A stretch of 45,062 nt of DNA from Streptomyces sp. WAC06614 (GTDB lineage: Bacteria > Actinomycetota > Actinomycetes > Streptomycetales > Streptomycetaceae). This document shows positions 1-9,953 of the stretch, in pieces. Numbering within the stretch: position 1 is the first letter of the stretch; each line of letters starts with the position of its first letter. The notes beneath the pieces are model-generated. The model saw nothing but the letters and a program-made list of their open reading frames with translations, was not told the origin of the DNA and made no database searches. Both the position numbers and the translations under genes were made by a program. The DNA is taken from assembly GCF_003949795.1 (NCBI RefSeq), contig NZ_RPRY01000021.1:1-45062 (forward strand), in the 5' to 3' direction.

Positions 1-2
1 CC

Positions 3-944
3 GCCGCCCGCCCCGACGTATGGCTGCCCTTCCCCGCCGAGGAGGTCCCGGGGCTGCCCGACGCCTTCGACTACCGCCACTGGGACGGGGAGGAGGAGTT
101 CCCCGCCGACCCGGCCGACTGCGTCTTCTACGTCACCCCGTACATGAAGTCCCCCGAGGTCACGCTGCGCCCCGTCGTGCACATGCCGCGGCTGGCGGTG
201 CTGCAGACCCTCACCGCCGGCATCGACCACGTCCTCGGCGGGCTCGACCGGCTGGCCCCCGGCGTCACGCTGTGCAACGCGCGCGGCGTCCACGACGCGA
301 GCACCGCCGAACTCGCCCTCGCCCTCACCCTCGCCTCCCTGCGCGGCCTGCCCGGCATGGTGCGCGGCCAGGACCGCGAGGAGTGGCGGTTCGGCTTCTA
401 CGAGGCCCTGGCCGACAAGGTGGTGCTGATCGTCGGCTACGGGGCGGTCGGCGAGGCGATCGAGGACCGGCTCGTGCCGTTCGAGTGCGCGCGGGTGCTG
501 CGCGTCGCGCGCTCGGGGCGCACCACCGTGCGCGGCCCCGTGCACGCCCTCGCCGACCTGCCGGACCTGCTGCCCGGCGCGGACGTGGTCATCCTGTGCA
601 CCCCGCTCACCGAGCAGACCCGGGGCCTGGCCGGGGCCGAGTTCCTGGCCCGGATGAAGGACGGGGCCCTGCTGGTGAACGTGGCCCGCGGCCCGGTCGT
701 GGACACCGGCGCCCTGCTCGCCGAGCTCCGGGAAGGCCGGCTGCGCGCCGCCCTGGACGTGACCGACCCGGAGCCGCTGCCCGCCGGGCACCCGCTGTGG
801 CACGCCCCGCACGTCCTCATCACGCCCCATGTCGGCGGGAGCAGCTCCGCGTTCGAGCCCCGCGCCAAGCGGCTGCTCGCCCGCCAGCTCACCCGTTTCG
901 CCGAGGGCGGGACGCTGGAGAACGCGGTATTGATCACCGAATGA
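3..944 (+). CDS. D-2-hydroxyacid dehydrogenase, 5' end cut by window
   Basis: NAD(P)-dependent oxidoreductase of the D-isomer 2-hydroxyacid dehydrogenase family; the substrate cannot be read from sequence. The reading frame is open to the left edge, so the start lies outside; 313 codons are visible, close to the family's usual 310-340. The central Rossmann motif is GYGAVGEAIEDRL. The catalytic Arg lies in VNVARGPVVD, the Glu in DPEPLP and the His in TPHVGG near the C-terminus, all in the expected order. An internal ATG in frame at 144 would remove the N-terminal catalytic half, so it is not the start. The cytosolic enzyme is transcribed in the same direction as cdgC, 185 bases ahead of the short upstream ORF. 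Confidence 0.9.
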   Translation, partial: AARPDVWLPFPAEEVPGLPDAFDYRHWDGEEEFPADPADCVFYVTPYMKSPEVTLRPVVHMPRLAVLQTLTAGIDHVLGGLDRLAPGVTLCNARGVHDASTAELALALTLASLRGLPGMVRGQDREEWRFGFYEALADKVVLIVGYGAVGEAIEDRLVPFECARVLRVARSGRTTVRGPVHALADLPDLLPGADVVILCTPLTEQTRGLAGAEFLARMKDGALLVNVARGPVVDTGALLAELREGRLRAALDVTDPEPLPAGHPLWHAPHVLITPHVGGSSSAFEPRAKRLLARQLTRFAEGGTLENAVLITE

Positions 945-1006
945 GCCCGATGATGCACACTCCGCGATCACTCGGGCGCGGACTGTATCACCGACTCCTC
1001 ATATCG

Positions 1007-1020
1007 TCACGCAGCGTAGA
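1007..1020. promoter_or_regulatory. BldD-like operator upstream of cdgC
   Basis: The sequence TCACGCAGCGTAGA fits the BldD consensus TnACnC(A/T)GnGTnA at eight of nine specified bases; only the last A is a G. It lies about 110 bases before the upstream ORF of cdgC, next to an AT-rich stretch (TCTATATC, around 1025-1032) that could be a -10 region. BldD, with c-di-GMP as ligand, is known to control several GGDEF/EAL genes in Streptomyces, so the position makes sense. The match is seen; the regulation is inferred. Confidence 0.55.
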
Positions 1021-1128
1021 GCATCTATATCCCTGAGTGACGAAAGTGGTGTATCGTCCGGAACAAGGGGCTGCGCCACGAACGTCTGGCGCTGGGGAGT
1101 GATCGGACACTTTGGGGGGCGACGGGCG

Positions 1129-1221
1129 ATGCACGGCCAATGGACGAACGACCCGACGCGGCAGAGCCGCCCGGAGCGCAGCGGGTGCGCACCGGACACC
1201 GCCCGAGGAGCGGACCGGTGA
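1129..1221 (+). CDS. 30-residue upstream ORF, coupled to cdgC
   Basis: A short frame starts at ATG 1129, preceded by a G-rich tract (1114-1119), and runs 30 codons. Its TGA stop (1219-1221) overlaps the GTG at 1218 in a GTGA arrangement typical of translational coupling. The peptide is polar and arginine-rich, with no recognisable domain. It could be a leader that sets how often ribosomes reach cdgC. It could also be chance if cdgC really starts at ATG 1140, which lies inside it in another frame. Confidence 0.4.
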   Translation: MHGQWTNDPTRQSRPERSGCAPDTARGADR

Positions 1222-4136
1222 GCGCCCCCGGCACGCTCGTGGCCCGGCCGCCGGCCACCGGCGGCGCGGGCGGCACCGGCCGGAGCCTGATGGCCCAGCT
1301 GCTGCTCGCCCTCCTGTGCGGCGGGTACGCCGTCGGCGCCGGCCTCGGCTGGGGCTCGCCGGAGATCGCCCTCGTCATGGGCGACTTCGGCCTGGCCGCC
1401 GCGGGCGCGCTGGCCGCCGTCTCCTGCTACCACTACGCCCGCACCCACCGCTCCCGCGAGCGCCCCGCCTGGCTGCTGTTCGCCTTCTCCTCCCTCATGG
1501 GCGCCTGCGGCAACACGGTCTGGGGCTGGTACGAGGTCGTCCTCGGCCGGGAGGTGCCGCAGCCCTCGGTCGCCGACTTCGCCTTCCTCTGCTTCGCGCC
1601 GCCCGCCATCGTCGGCCTGCTCGTCCTCGCCAAGCGCCCCGTCACCCGGGCCGGCTGGGTCTGCCTCGCCCTCGACTCCTGGCTCATCGGCGGCTCGCTG
1701 CTCACCCTCTCCTGGAGCCTGGCCCTCGCGCACGCCGCGCAGACCGCCCAGGACGGCGCCCCCGGCAGCGTCCCGCGGGCCGCCCTCTCCCTGGCCTACC
1801 CGCTGCTGGACATCGCCCTGGTCTCGATGGTGCTGGTCCTGCACTTCCGGCGCTCCCCGGGCAACCGCTCGGCGGTCAACACCGCCATCGCCGCGCTCGC
1901 CCTCACCGTGCTCAGCGACGCCCTGTTCACCTCGCCGCTGCTGCGCGCCAACTACCAGTCCGGCCAGCTCCTCGACGCCGGCTGGTTCGCCGGCTCGCTG
2001 CTGCTCGCCTACGCGCCCTGGGGGGCCCGCCGGCTCGGGTACGGCCAGGAGGGCTCCGGGCCGCCGCGGGGTCCCCGCCCGGTCAGCCGCCCCCTCACCG
2101 GCTCGCTGCCCGCCCTCACCCCGTACCTGGCCGCCGCGGTGTGCACCCTCGGCATCCTCTACAACGTGGACGGCCGCAAGATCGACCGGATGGTCGTCTT
2201 CACCGGCTGCACGGTGGTCCTCGCGCTGGTGATCCGCCAGGGGATCATGCTGCTCGACAACATCGCGCTCACCCAGGAGCTGGCCCAGAAGGAGAACCAC
2301 TTCCGCTCCCTGGTCCAGGGATCCAGCGACGTCATCATGATCGCCGCCCCCACCGGCACCCTGCGCTACGTCAGCCCCGCCGCGGCCGGGGTCTACGGCC
2401 GCGACGCCGAGGAGCTGGTCGGCACCCAGCTCGCCGACCTGATCCATCCCGACGACCTCGGCGGGGTCGTCCACGAGGTCCGCCGCTTCCTCGCCGCACC
2501 GCCCGCCGAGGAGCCGACCACCCGCATCGAGTGCCGCTTCAAGTCCGGCAGCGGCGAATGGCTGAACGTCGAGTCCACCGTCAACCGCCACCAGGGCGGC
2601 CTGATCCTCAACAGCCGGGACGTCACCGAACGCGTCCGCCTCCAGGCCCAGCTCCAGCACAGCGCCGAGCACGACCCGCTGACCGACCTGCCCAACCGGG
2701 CCCTGTTCACCCGCAGGGTCCGCCAGGCCCTGACCGGCCGGCGGGCCGGCGACCACAGCACGGCCGTGCTCTTCATCGACCTCGACGGCTTCAAGGCCGT
2801 CAACGACACCATCGGCCACCAGGCCGGCGACGAACTGCTCGTGGAGGCCGCGCGCCGGCTCCACGACTCCGTCCGCGCCGGGGACACCGCCGCCCGCCTC
2901 GGCGGCGACGAGTTCGCCGCGCTGATCCTCGGTGACGGCAGCCGGGACCGCAGTGCCCGCGCCCACCAGGTCCACGAGATCGCCGACCGGCTGCGCACCA
3001 CCCTGTCCCAGCCGTACCGGATCTCCGGGCACGAGGTCCGGGTCGCCGCCAGCATCGGCGTGGCCTTCGCCGACCCCGGCATCACCCCCTCGGACCTCAT
3101 GCGCAACGCCGACCTGGCGATGTACCGCGCCAAGGCCGGGGGCAAGGACCGGGTCGAGCTGTACGCCCCCCAGATGCAGGCCGAGGTGGTCCGCAGGGCC
3201 GAGCTGGCCGGGCGGCTGCGCACCGCGCTCCACGAGGGCGAGTTCGCCCTGCTCCACCAGCCCGTCGTCTGCCTGGCCACGGGTGAGATCACCGCGGTGT
3301 CCGCCCAGGCCCGCTGGCGTTCCGCCCAGGGCATCCTCTTCACCCCCGCCGAGTTCCTCCGGGTGGCCGAGCAGAACGAGGGCGCAGCCGCTCCCGACCA
3401 CCCGGCCGGGGCGGCCGGCCGTACTGCCGAGCTGGGCCGCTGGCTGCTGGAGGAGGCCGTGGAGCAGGCCGCCGACCGCCGTCACGCCGGGCACGACGTC
3501 CCCGTGGCCGTCCGGATGACCGCCCAGCGGCTCCTGGACCTGGGAGTCCCCACGGCGGCAGCCGGGGGAGGCGTCCCGCTGGGCTCGGTGGAGGCCCTGC
3601 TGTCCCGGCACGGCGTCCCCTCGGGCGCCCTGGTGCTGGAGCTGGCCCTGTGCGACCCCCGGGTCCCCTTCGACGACCTGGAGCGCCGCCTGACCGCCCT
3701 GCGCCGCCTCGGGGTGCGCATCGCCCTGGACGGCTTCGGCAGCGGCTACGCGGCCATCAGCGCGCTGCGCCGGCTCCCCGTGGACCTGCTCAAGCTCGAC
3801 CGGGGGCTGGTCGAGGGAGTGGTGGAATCGGCCAGACTGCACAAGATCACAGCAGGTTTGTTGCGCATTGCAAATGACTTGGGCATGCAATCCGTGGCCG
3901 ACGGGGTGGACCTTCCGGAGCAGGTGCTCGCCCTGCGCGCCATGGGCTGCACGCACGGCCAGGGCATGGCCTTTTCCGGCCCCCTGGACGAATACCGGCT
4001 GCGGCGCGCCCTGGCGAGGAGTACGTTTCCAGTACCGGGCGGGGCGGCCCAGCCTGCCTTGGCCGGTGGTTCCCTGGGGGGTTCGATGGCCATCCACAGA
4101 GGCTCAAATAATGAGACGCCCGTCCCACCCACTTGA
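1218..4136 (+). CDS. cdgC: Membrane diguanylate cyclase CdgC (PAS-GGDEF-degenerate EAL)
   Basis: Makes the second messenger c-di-GMP from two GTP at the inner face of the membrane. In the 972-residue product, about ten hydrophobic segments fill residues ~25-330. A PAS domain (~355-475), a GGDEF domain (~480-650) and an EAL domain (~665-930) follow. GGDEF is intact at 562-566 and the product-inhibition site RAGD (553-556) sits the usual five residues before it. The EAL signature is degenerate: S-A-Q-A-R-W replaces E-A-L-x-R-W (695-700), and DGFGSG (838-843) has lost the second Asp of DDFGTG. A phosphodiesterase role is therefore unlikely. GTG 1218 was chosen for its AGGAG box seven bases upstream; ATG 1140 (998 residues) is the alternative. 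The position before ilvB matches Streptomyces cdgC. Confidence 0.87.
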   Translation: MSAPGTLVARPPATGGAGGTGRSLMAQLLLALLCGGYAVGAGLGWGSPEIALVMGDFGLAAAGALAAVSCYHYARTHRSRERPAWLLFAFSSLMGACGNTVWGWYEVVLGREVPQPSVADFAFLCFAPPAIVGLLVLAKRPVTRAGWVCLALDSWLIGGSLLTLSWSLALAHAAQTAQDGAPGSVPRAALSLAYPLLDIALVSMVLVLHFRRSPGNRSAVNTAIAALALTVLSDALFTSPLLRANYQSGQLLDAGWFAGSLLLAYAPWGARRLGYGQEGSGPPRGPRPVSRPLTGSLPALTPYLAAAVCTLGILYNVDGRKIDRMVVFTGCTVVLALVIRQGIMLLDNIALTQELAQKENHFRSLVQGSSDVIMIAAPTGTLRYVSPAAAGVYGRDAEELVGTQLADLIHPDDLGGVVHEVRRFLAAPPAEEPTTRIECRFKSGSGEWLNVESTVNRHQGGLILNSRDVTERVRLQAQLQHSAEHDPLTDLPNRALFTRRVRQALTGRRAGDHSTAVLFIDLDGFKAVNDTIGHQAGDELLVEAARRLHDSVRAGDTAARLGGDEFAALILGDGSRDRSARAHQVHEIADRLRTTLSQPYRISGHEVRVAASIGVAFADPGITPSDLMRNADLAMYRAKAGGKDRVELYAPQMQAEVVRRAELAGRLRTALHEGEFALLHQPVVCLATGEITAVSAQARWRSAQGILFTPAEFLRVAEQNEGAAAPDHPAGAAGRTAELGRWLLEEAVEQAADRRHAGHDVPVAVRMTAQRLLDLGVPTAAAGGGVPLGSVEALLSRHGVPSGALVLELALCDPRVPFDDLERRLTALRRLGVRIALDGFGSGYAAISALRRLPVDLLKLDRGLVEGVVESARLHKITAGLLRIANDLGMQSVADGVDLPEQVLALRAMGCTHGQGMAFSGPLDEYRLRRALARSTFPVPGGAAQPALAGGSLGGSMAIHRGSNNETPVPPT

Positions 4137-4169
4137 CATCCACCTCCCGGCGGAGGGAGGGTCTGTGCC

Positions 4170-4211
4170 ATGCGCACCCGAATTCTCGTACTTGGAAAGC
4201 GCGTCGGCTGA
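4170..4211 (+). CDS. ilvB leader peptide MRTRILVLGKRVG
   Basis: A 13-codon ORF with a strong purine ribosome site (GGAGGGAGG, 4152-4160). It carries four consecutive branched-chain codons, Ile-Leu-Val-Leu, which are the amino acids made by the downstream operon. This is the classic layout of a ribosome-mediated attenuator, described for actinobacterial ilvB genes. The leader's own ribosome site can pair with CCTCC at 4143-4147 (loop CGGC), so leader translation may itself be modulated. Confidence 0.88.
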   Translation: MRTRILVLGKRVG

Positions 4212-4287
4212 AGCCGGGACCGACCTGTCCCCGCTCCGCACACCCGACGCGCTCCCCTCGCTTGCCTGACGGCACGAGGGGTTTTTT
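4198..4287 (+). promoter_or_regulatory. ilvB transcription attenuator (alternative stems)
   Basis: The end of the leader-peptide gene, AGCGCGTCGG (4198-4207), is perfectly complementary over 10 bp to CCGACGCGCT (4244-4253), which touches the terminator stem. A ribosome stalled on the Ile-Leu-Val-Leu codons (4182-4193) leaves the first arm free to pair, and this may disturb the terminator. A ribosome reaching the stop codon covers that arm and lets the terminator fold. High branched-chain amino acid supply would thus stop transcription before ilvB. Pairing is seen; the switching order is inferred. Confidence 0.75.
4254..4287 (+). terminator. Intrinsic terminator of the ilvB attenuator
   Basis: CCCCTCG (4254-4260) pairs with CGAGGGG (4275-4281). 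An inner TGCC/GGCA stem closes a TGAC loop, and six T follow directly (4282-4287). A U-run this clear is rare in such GC-rich DNA. It lies 86 bases before the ilvB start. Confidence 0.9.
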
Positions 4288-4373
4288 GTTGCACTGGCAC
4301 ACGTCGCATACCGCCACAAACGCCGCTAACGCCGAATCCTCGTAAAACCCTCAGCTTCGAGAAGAGAATGCCG

Positions 4374-6257
4374 ATGACCGAGCAGGCCTCCGGGGCCCAC
4401 CATCCGCAGCCGCGGGCCCGTTCCGCCGGCGGACCGCAGCCCGCCGCAGTTGAGCACGTCACGGGTGCGCAGTCCCTCATCCGTTCTCTCGAAGAGGTGG
4501 GGTGCGACACCGTCTTCGGCATCCCGGGCGGCGCCATCCTCCCGGCGTACGACCCGATGATGGACTCGCAGAAGGTCCGTCACATCCTGGTCCGGCACGA
4601 GCAGGGCGCCGGCCACGCCGCCACCGGCTACGCGCAGGCCACCGGCAAGGTCGGCGTCTGCATGGCCACCTCCGGGCCGGGCGCCACCAACCTGGTCACG
4701 CCCATCGCCGACGCCCACATGGACTCCGTCCCGCTCGTCGCGATCACCGGCCAGGTCTCCTCCAAGGCGATCGGCACCGACGCCTTCCAGGAGGCGGACA
4801 TCGTCGGCATCACCATGCCGATCACCAAGCACAACTTCCTGGTCACCAAGGCCGAGGACATCCCGCGCACGATCGCCGAGGCCTTCCACATCGCCTCCAC
4901 CGGCCGCCCCGGCCCGGTCCTGGTCGACATCGCCAAGGACGCCCTCCAGGCCCGCACCACCTTCACCTGGCCGCCCACCACGGACCTGCCCGGTTACCGG
5001 CCGGTCACCAAGCCGCACGCCAAGCAGATCCGCGAGGCGGCCAAGCTGATCACCCAGGCCAAGCGGCCGGTGCTGTACGTCGGCGGCGGCGTGATGAAGT
5101 CCGGCGCCACGGCCGAGCTGAAGGTCCTCGCCGAGCTGACCGGCGTCCCCGTCACCACCACCCTGATGGCGCTGGGCTCCTTCCCCGACAGCCACCCCCT
5201 GCACGTCGGCATGCCCGGCATGCACGGCGCGGTCACCGCCGTCACGGCCCTGCAGAAGGCCGACCTGCTCATCGCGCTCGGCACCCGCTTCGACGACCGC
5301 GTCACCGGCAAGCTCGACAGCTTCGCCCCGTACGCCAAGGTCATCCACGCGGACATCGACCCGGCCGAGATCGGCAAGAACCGGGCCGTCGACGTCCCGA
5401 TCGTCGGGGACGCCCGCGAGGTCATCGCCGACCTGGTCCAGGCCGTCCAGCAGGAGCACACCGAGGGCAACACCGGCGACTACAGCGCCTGGTGGAAGGA
5501 CCTCAACCGCTGGCGCGAGACCTACCCGCTGGGCTACGACCTGCCCGAGGACGGCATGCTCTCCCCGCAGCAGGTCATCCAGCGGATCGGCCAGCTCGCC
5601 CCCAAGGGCACCGTCTACGCGGCCGGCGTCGGCCAGCACCAGATGTGGGCCTCGCACTTCATCGACTACGAGGAGCCCCGCACCTGGCTCAACTCCGGCG
5701 GCGCCGGAACCATGGGCTACGCGGTCCCGGCCGCGATGGGCGCCAAGGTCGGCATGCCGGACCGTACGGTCTGGGCGATCGACGGCGACGGATGTTTCCA
5801 GATGACCAATCAGGAACTGGTCACCTGTGCCCTGAACAACATCCCGATCAAGGTCGCGATCATCAACAACGGTGCGCTGGGCATGGTCCGACAGTGGCAG
5901 ACCCTGTTCTACAACCAGCGGTACTCCAACACCGTCCTGCACGCCGACGACACCGGCCACGACACGGTCGGCTCCCAGCTCGGCGAGTCCACCGCCCCCC
6001 GCAAGGGCACCCGCGTCCCGGACTTCGTGAAGCTCTCCGAGGCCATGGGCTGCGTGGCCCTGCGCTGCGAGGACCCGGCCGACCTGGACAAGGTCATCGC
6101 CGAGGCCAACGCGATCAACGACCGTACGGTGGTCATCGACTTCATCGTCCACGAGGACGCCATGGTCTGGCCGATGGTCGCCGCCGGCACCTCCAACGAC
6201 GAGGTCATGGCAGCCCGGGGCGTCCGTCCCGACTTCGGCGACAACGAAGACGACTGA
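4374..6257 (+). CDS. ilvB: Acetolactate synthase large subunit
   Basis: Catalytic, ThDP-dependent subunit of acetohydroxyacid synthase, the first common step of Val, Leu and Ile synthesis. It condenses two pyruvates, or pyruvate plus 2-oxobutyrate. The 627-residue product begins with a ~25-residue polar extension typical of actinobacteria, then the N-terminal ThDP domain with the catalytic Glu in [15 protein letters not shown] central FAD-type domain follows, then the C-terminal ThDP/Mg motif [22 protein letters not shown] 4374 was preferred over 4368 because the AGAAGAG box is then properly spaced. Expression is controlled by the attenuator ahead of it. The regulatory subunit ilvN starts 33 bases after the stop. 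Confidence 0.98.
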   Translation: MTEQASGAHHPQPRARSAGGPQPAAVEHVTGAQSLIRSLEEVGCDTVFGIPGGAILPAYDPMMDSQKVRHILVRHEQGAGHAATGYAQATGKVGVCMATSGPGATNLVTPIADAHMDSVPLVAITGQVSSKAIGTDAFQEADIVGITMPITKHNFLVTKAEDIPRTIAEAFHIASTGRPGPVLVDIAKDALQARTTFTWPPTTDLPGYRPVTKPHAKQIREAAKLITQAKRPVLYVGGGVMKSGATAELKVLAELTGVPVTTTLMALGSFPDSHPLHVGMPGMHGAVTAVTALQKADLLIALGTRFDDRVTGKLDSFAPYAKVIHADIDPAEIGKNRAVDVPIVGDAREVIADLVQAVQQEHTEGNTGDYSAWWKDLNRWRETYPLGYDLPEDGMLSPQQVIQRIGQLAPKGTVYAAGVGQHQMWASHFIDYEEPRTWLNSGGAGTMGYAVPAAMGAKVGMPDRTVWAIDGDGCFQMTNQELVTCALNNIPIKVAIINNGALGMVRQWQTLFYNQRYSNTVLHADDTGHDTVGSQLGESTAPRKGTRVPDFVKLSEAMGCVALRCEDPADLDKVIAEANAINDRTVVIDFIVHEDAMVWPMVAAGTSNDEVMAARGVRPDFGDNEDD

Positions 6258-6289
6258 GCCGAGAGAGCGAAAGAGAGAGAACGACGCAC

Positions 6290-7943
<1,654 letters not shown>

Positions 7944-7954
7944 GCCCGGCGGTA

Positions 7955-7985
7955 GGGGCCGGGACGCGAGCGTCCCGGCCCCTTC
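7955..7985 (+). terminator. Terminator after ilvC
   Basis: A perfect 12-bp stem, GGGGCCGGGACG (7955-7966) with CGTCCCGGCCCC (7971-7982), closes a CGAG loop and is followed by TTCGT. It begins 12 bases after the ilvC stop. Confidence 0.8.
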
Positions 7986-8169
7986 GTCCCTACGGTCCGT
8001 AGCCGCTTGTCCACCCTGGCCAACCCCGGACGGGTGATCTCTCCGGACAGGCGGAAAACCGGTCCCTCCGCGCCACTACACTGCTCAACACATACGCGTC
8101 AGGCCCACAGTGTCGTGCGTCTTCCACGCGGCTAGCCCCTCCACCGCCTGCGGCCGTCGGGACGGCCGT

Positions 8170-8208
8170 CCTCCCCCGCAGCGCTGCGCGCGCGGGAGGT
8201 GCCCCCAT
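8170..8208. repeat. Intergenic hairpin with GGGAGGTGCCCCC motif, before serA
   Basis: CCTCCC (8170-8175) pairs with GGGAGG (8194-8199), with further GC pairing inside, and is followed by TGCCCCCAT. I recognise the GGGAGGTGCCCCC string as a recurrent intergenic motif of Streptomyces chromosomes, from memory. It lies in the 5' leader of serA, ending about 18 bases before the start codon, so it may fold in the mRNA. The rest of the 283-base gap shows only a possible -10 (TACACT, 8077-8082). Confidence 0.4.
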
Positions 8209-8226
8209 GGATATGTGAGGACCCAC

Positions 8227-9816
8227 GTGAGCTCGAAACCTGTCGTACTGATCGCCGAGGAGCTGTCGCCCGCCACCGTCGAGGCGCTCGGCCCGGACTT
8301 CGAGATCCGGCACTGCAACGGCGCCGACCGCGCCGAGCTGCTGCCCGCGATCGTGGACGTCGACGCCATCCTGGTCCGCTCCGCGACCAAGGTCGACGCC
8401 GAGGCGATCGGCGCCGCGAAGAAGCTGAAGGTCATCGCCCGGGCCGGGGTCGGCCTCGACAACGTCGACGTCTCCACCGCCACCAAGGCCGGTGTGATGG
8501 TCGTCAACGCCCCGACCTCCAACATCGTCACCGCCGCCGAGCTCGCCTGCGGTCTGCTGATCGCCACCGCCCGCCACATCCCGCAGGCCAACACCGCCCT
8601 GAAGAACGGCGAGTGGAAGCGCAGCAAGTACACCGGTGTCGAGCTCAGCGAGAAGACCCTCGGCGTCGTCGGCCTCGGCCGCATCGGTGTCCTGGTCGCC
8701 CAGCGGATGGCCGCCTTCGGCATGAAGGTCGTCGCCTACGACCCCTACGTCCAGCCCGCGCGCGCCGCCCAGATGGGCGTCAAGATGCTCTCGCTCGACG
8801 AGCTGCTGGAGGCCGCCGACTTCATCACCGTGCACCTGCCCAAGACCCCCGAGACCCTCGGTCTCATCGGGGACGAGGCCCTGCACAAGGTGAAGCCGTC
8901 CGTCCGGATCGTGAACGCCGCCCGTGGCGGGATCGTGGACGAGGCCGCGCTGTACACCGCGCTCAAGGAGGGCCGGGTCGCCGGCGCCGGCCTCGACGTG
9001 TACGCGAAGGAGCCCTGCACGGACTCCCCGCTGTTCGAGCTCGACCAGGTCGTGTGCACCCCGCACCTCGGCGCGTCCACGGACGAGGCCCAGGAGAAGG
9101 CCGGTATCGCGGTCGCCCGTTCGGTGCGCCTGGCGCTCGCCGGTGAGCTGGTCCCGGACGCGGTCAACGTCCAGGGCGGGGTCATCGCCGAGGACGTCCG
9201 CCCGGGCCTGCCGCTCGCCGAGAAGCTCGGCCGCATCTTCACCGCGCTCGCGGGCGAGGTCGCGGTCCGGCTCGACGTCGAGGTCTGCGGCGAGATCACC
9301 CAGCACGATGTGAAGGTGCTCGAACTCTCCGCGCTCAAGGGCGTGTTCGAGGACGTGGTCGACGAGACCGTCTCCTACGTCAACGCTCCGCTGTTCGCGC
9401 AGGAGCGCGGTGTCGAGGTGCGCCTGACCACCAGCTCGGAGTCCCCGGACCACCGCAACGTGGTGATCGTGCGCGGCACCCTGGCCGACGGCCAGGAGGT
9501 CTCGGTCTCCGGCACCCTGGCGGGCCCCAAGCACCTGCAGAAGATCGTGGGCGTCGGCGAGTACGACGTGGACCTGGCGCTGGCCGACCACATGGTCGTC
9601 CTGCGCTACACCGACCGCCCGGGTGTCGTCGGCGCGGTCGGCCGGGTGCTCGGCGAGGCCGGGCTGAACATCGCCGGCATGCAGGTCGCCCGTACCGAGG
9701 AGCACGGCGAGGCGCTCGCGGTCCTCACCGTGGACGCGGCCGTACCGGCGACCGTCCTGACCGACATCGCCGAGGAGATCGGCGCCACCTCGGCCCGCTC
9801 GGTCAACCTGAGCTGA
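8227..9816 (+). CDS. serA: D-3-phosphoglycerate dehydrogenase
   Basis: Oxidises 3-phosphoglycerate with NAD as the first step of serine synthesis. The 529-residue product is the long, actinobacterial type I form: a catalytic/Rossmann region (~1-310), an intervening ASB domain (~315-450) and a C-terminal ACT domain (~455-529) with LRYTDRPGVVGAVGRVLGEAG. GLGRIGVLVAQRM binds NAD. The catalytic Arg is in NAARGG, the Glu in AKEP and the His in CTPHLGAST. GTG 8227 has GTGAGGA just upstream. An earlier in-frame GTG near 8110 would add about 39 low-complexity residues and is not supported. Serine feedback through the ACT/ASB region is known for this form. Confidence 0.97.
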   Translation: MSSKPVVLIAEELSPATVEALGPDFEIRHCNGADRAELLPAIVDVDAILVRSATKVDAEAIGAAKKLKVIARAGVGLDNVDVSTATKAGVMVVNAPTSNIVTAAELACGLLIATARHIPQANTALKNGEWKRSKYTGVELSEKTLGVVGLGRIGVLVAQRMAAFGMKVVAYDPYVQPARAAQMGVKMLSLDELLEAADFITVHLPKTPETLGLIGDEALHKVKPSVRIVNAARGGIVDEAALYTALKEGRVAGAGLDVYAKEPCTDSPLFELDQVVCTPHLGASTDEAQEKAGIAVARSVRLALAGELVPDAVNVQGGVIAEDVRPGLPLAEKLGRIFTALAGEVAVRLDVEVCGEITQHDVKVLELSALKGVFEDVVDETVSYVNAPLFAQERGVEVRLTTSSESPDHRNVVIVRGTLADGQEVSVSGTLAGPKHLQKIVGVGEYDVDLALADHMVVLRYTDRPGVVGAVGRVLGEAGLNIAGMQVARTEEHGEALAVLTVDAAVPATVLTDIAEEIGATSARSVNLS

Positions 9817-9848
9817 CGCGGCGCACGGCACAGGCCGGAGAAGGCCGA

Positions 9849-9876
9849 AAGGGCCCGGGGATCTCCCCGGGCCCTT
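9849..9876. terminator. Terminator after serA
   Basis: A perfect 12-bp stem, AAGGGCCCGGGG (9849-9860) with CCCCGGGCCCTT (9865-9876), closes an ATCT loop. It is 33 bases after the serA stop and ahead of the TetR gene. Confidence 0.82.
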
Positions 9877-9900
9877 CGTCGTCCTCGCAGCACAGCGGCT

Positions 9901-9925
9901 ATACGTTCGTATGAGACTTCCGTCT
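9901..9925. promoter_or_regulatory. Candidate TetR operator: two small inverted repeats
   Basis: ATACG-TT-CGTAT (9901-9912) is followed one base later by AGAC-TTCC-GTCT (9914-9925). Both lie upstream of the probable -10 TAAGGT (9942-9947) of the TetR gene, in the -35 zone. TetR proteins usually repress themselves through such palindromes. Which repeat is used cannot be told. Confidence 0.45.
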
Positions 9926-9953
9926 GGAACGCTTGTCTTGATAAGGTCCCGGC

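Noticed and set aside
1140..1217. ATG 1140 as start of cdgC, adding 26 residues
   Set aside because: The only G-rich tract is about 20 bases away and the added residues are polar and unlike the family. GTG 1218 has a correctly spaced AGGAG. It is kept as an alternative only.
999..4097. A 1,000-codon open frame on the minus strand opposite cdgC
   Set aside because: Its product is low-complexity Gly/Ala/Arg/Gln without domains. Such long mirror frames arise from the GC bias at third positions of the real gene. The same holds for minus-strand frames at 4326-6152, 6774-7877, 7990-10029, 27787-30306 and 33050-36226.
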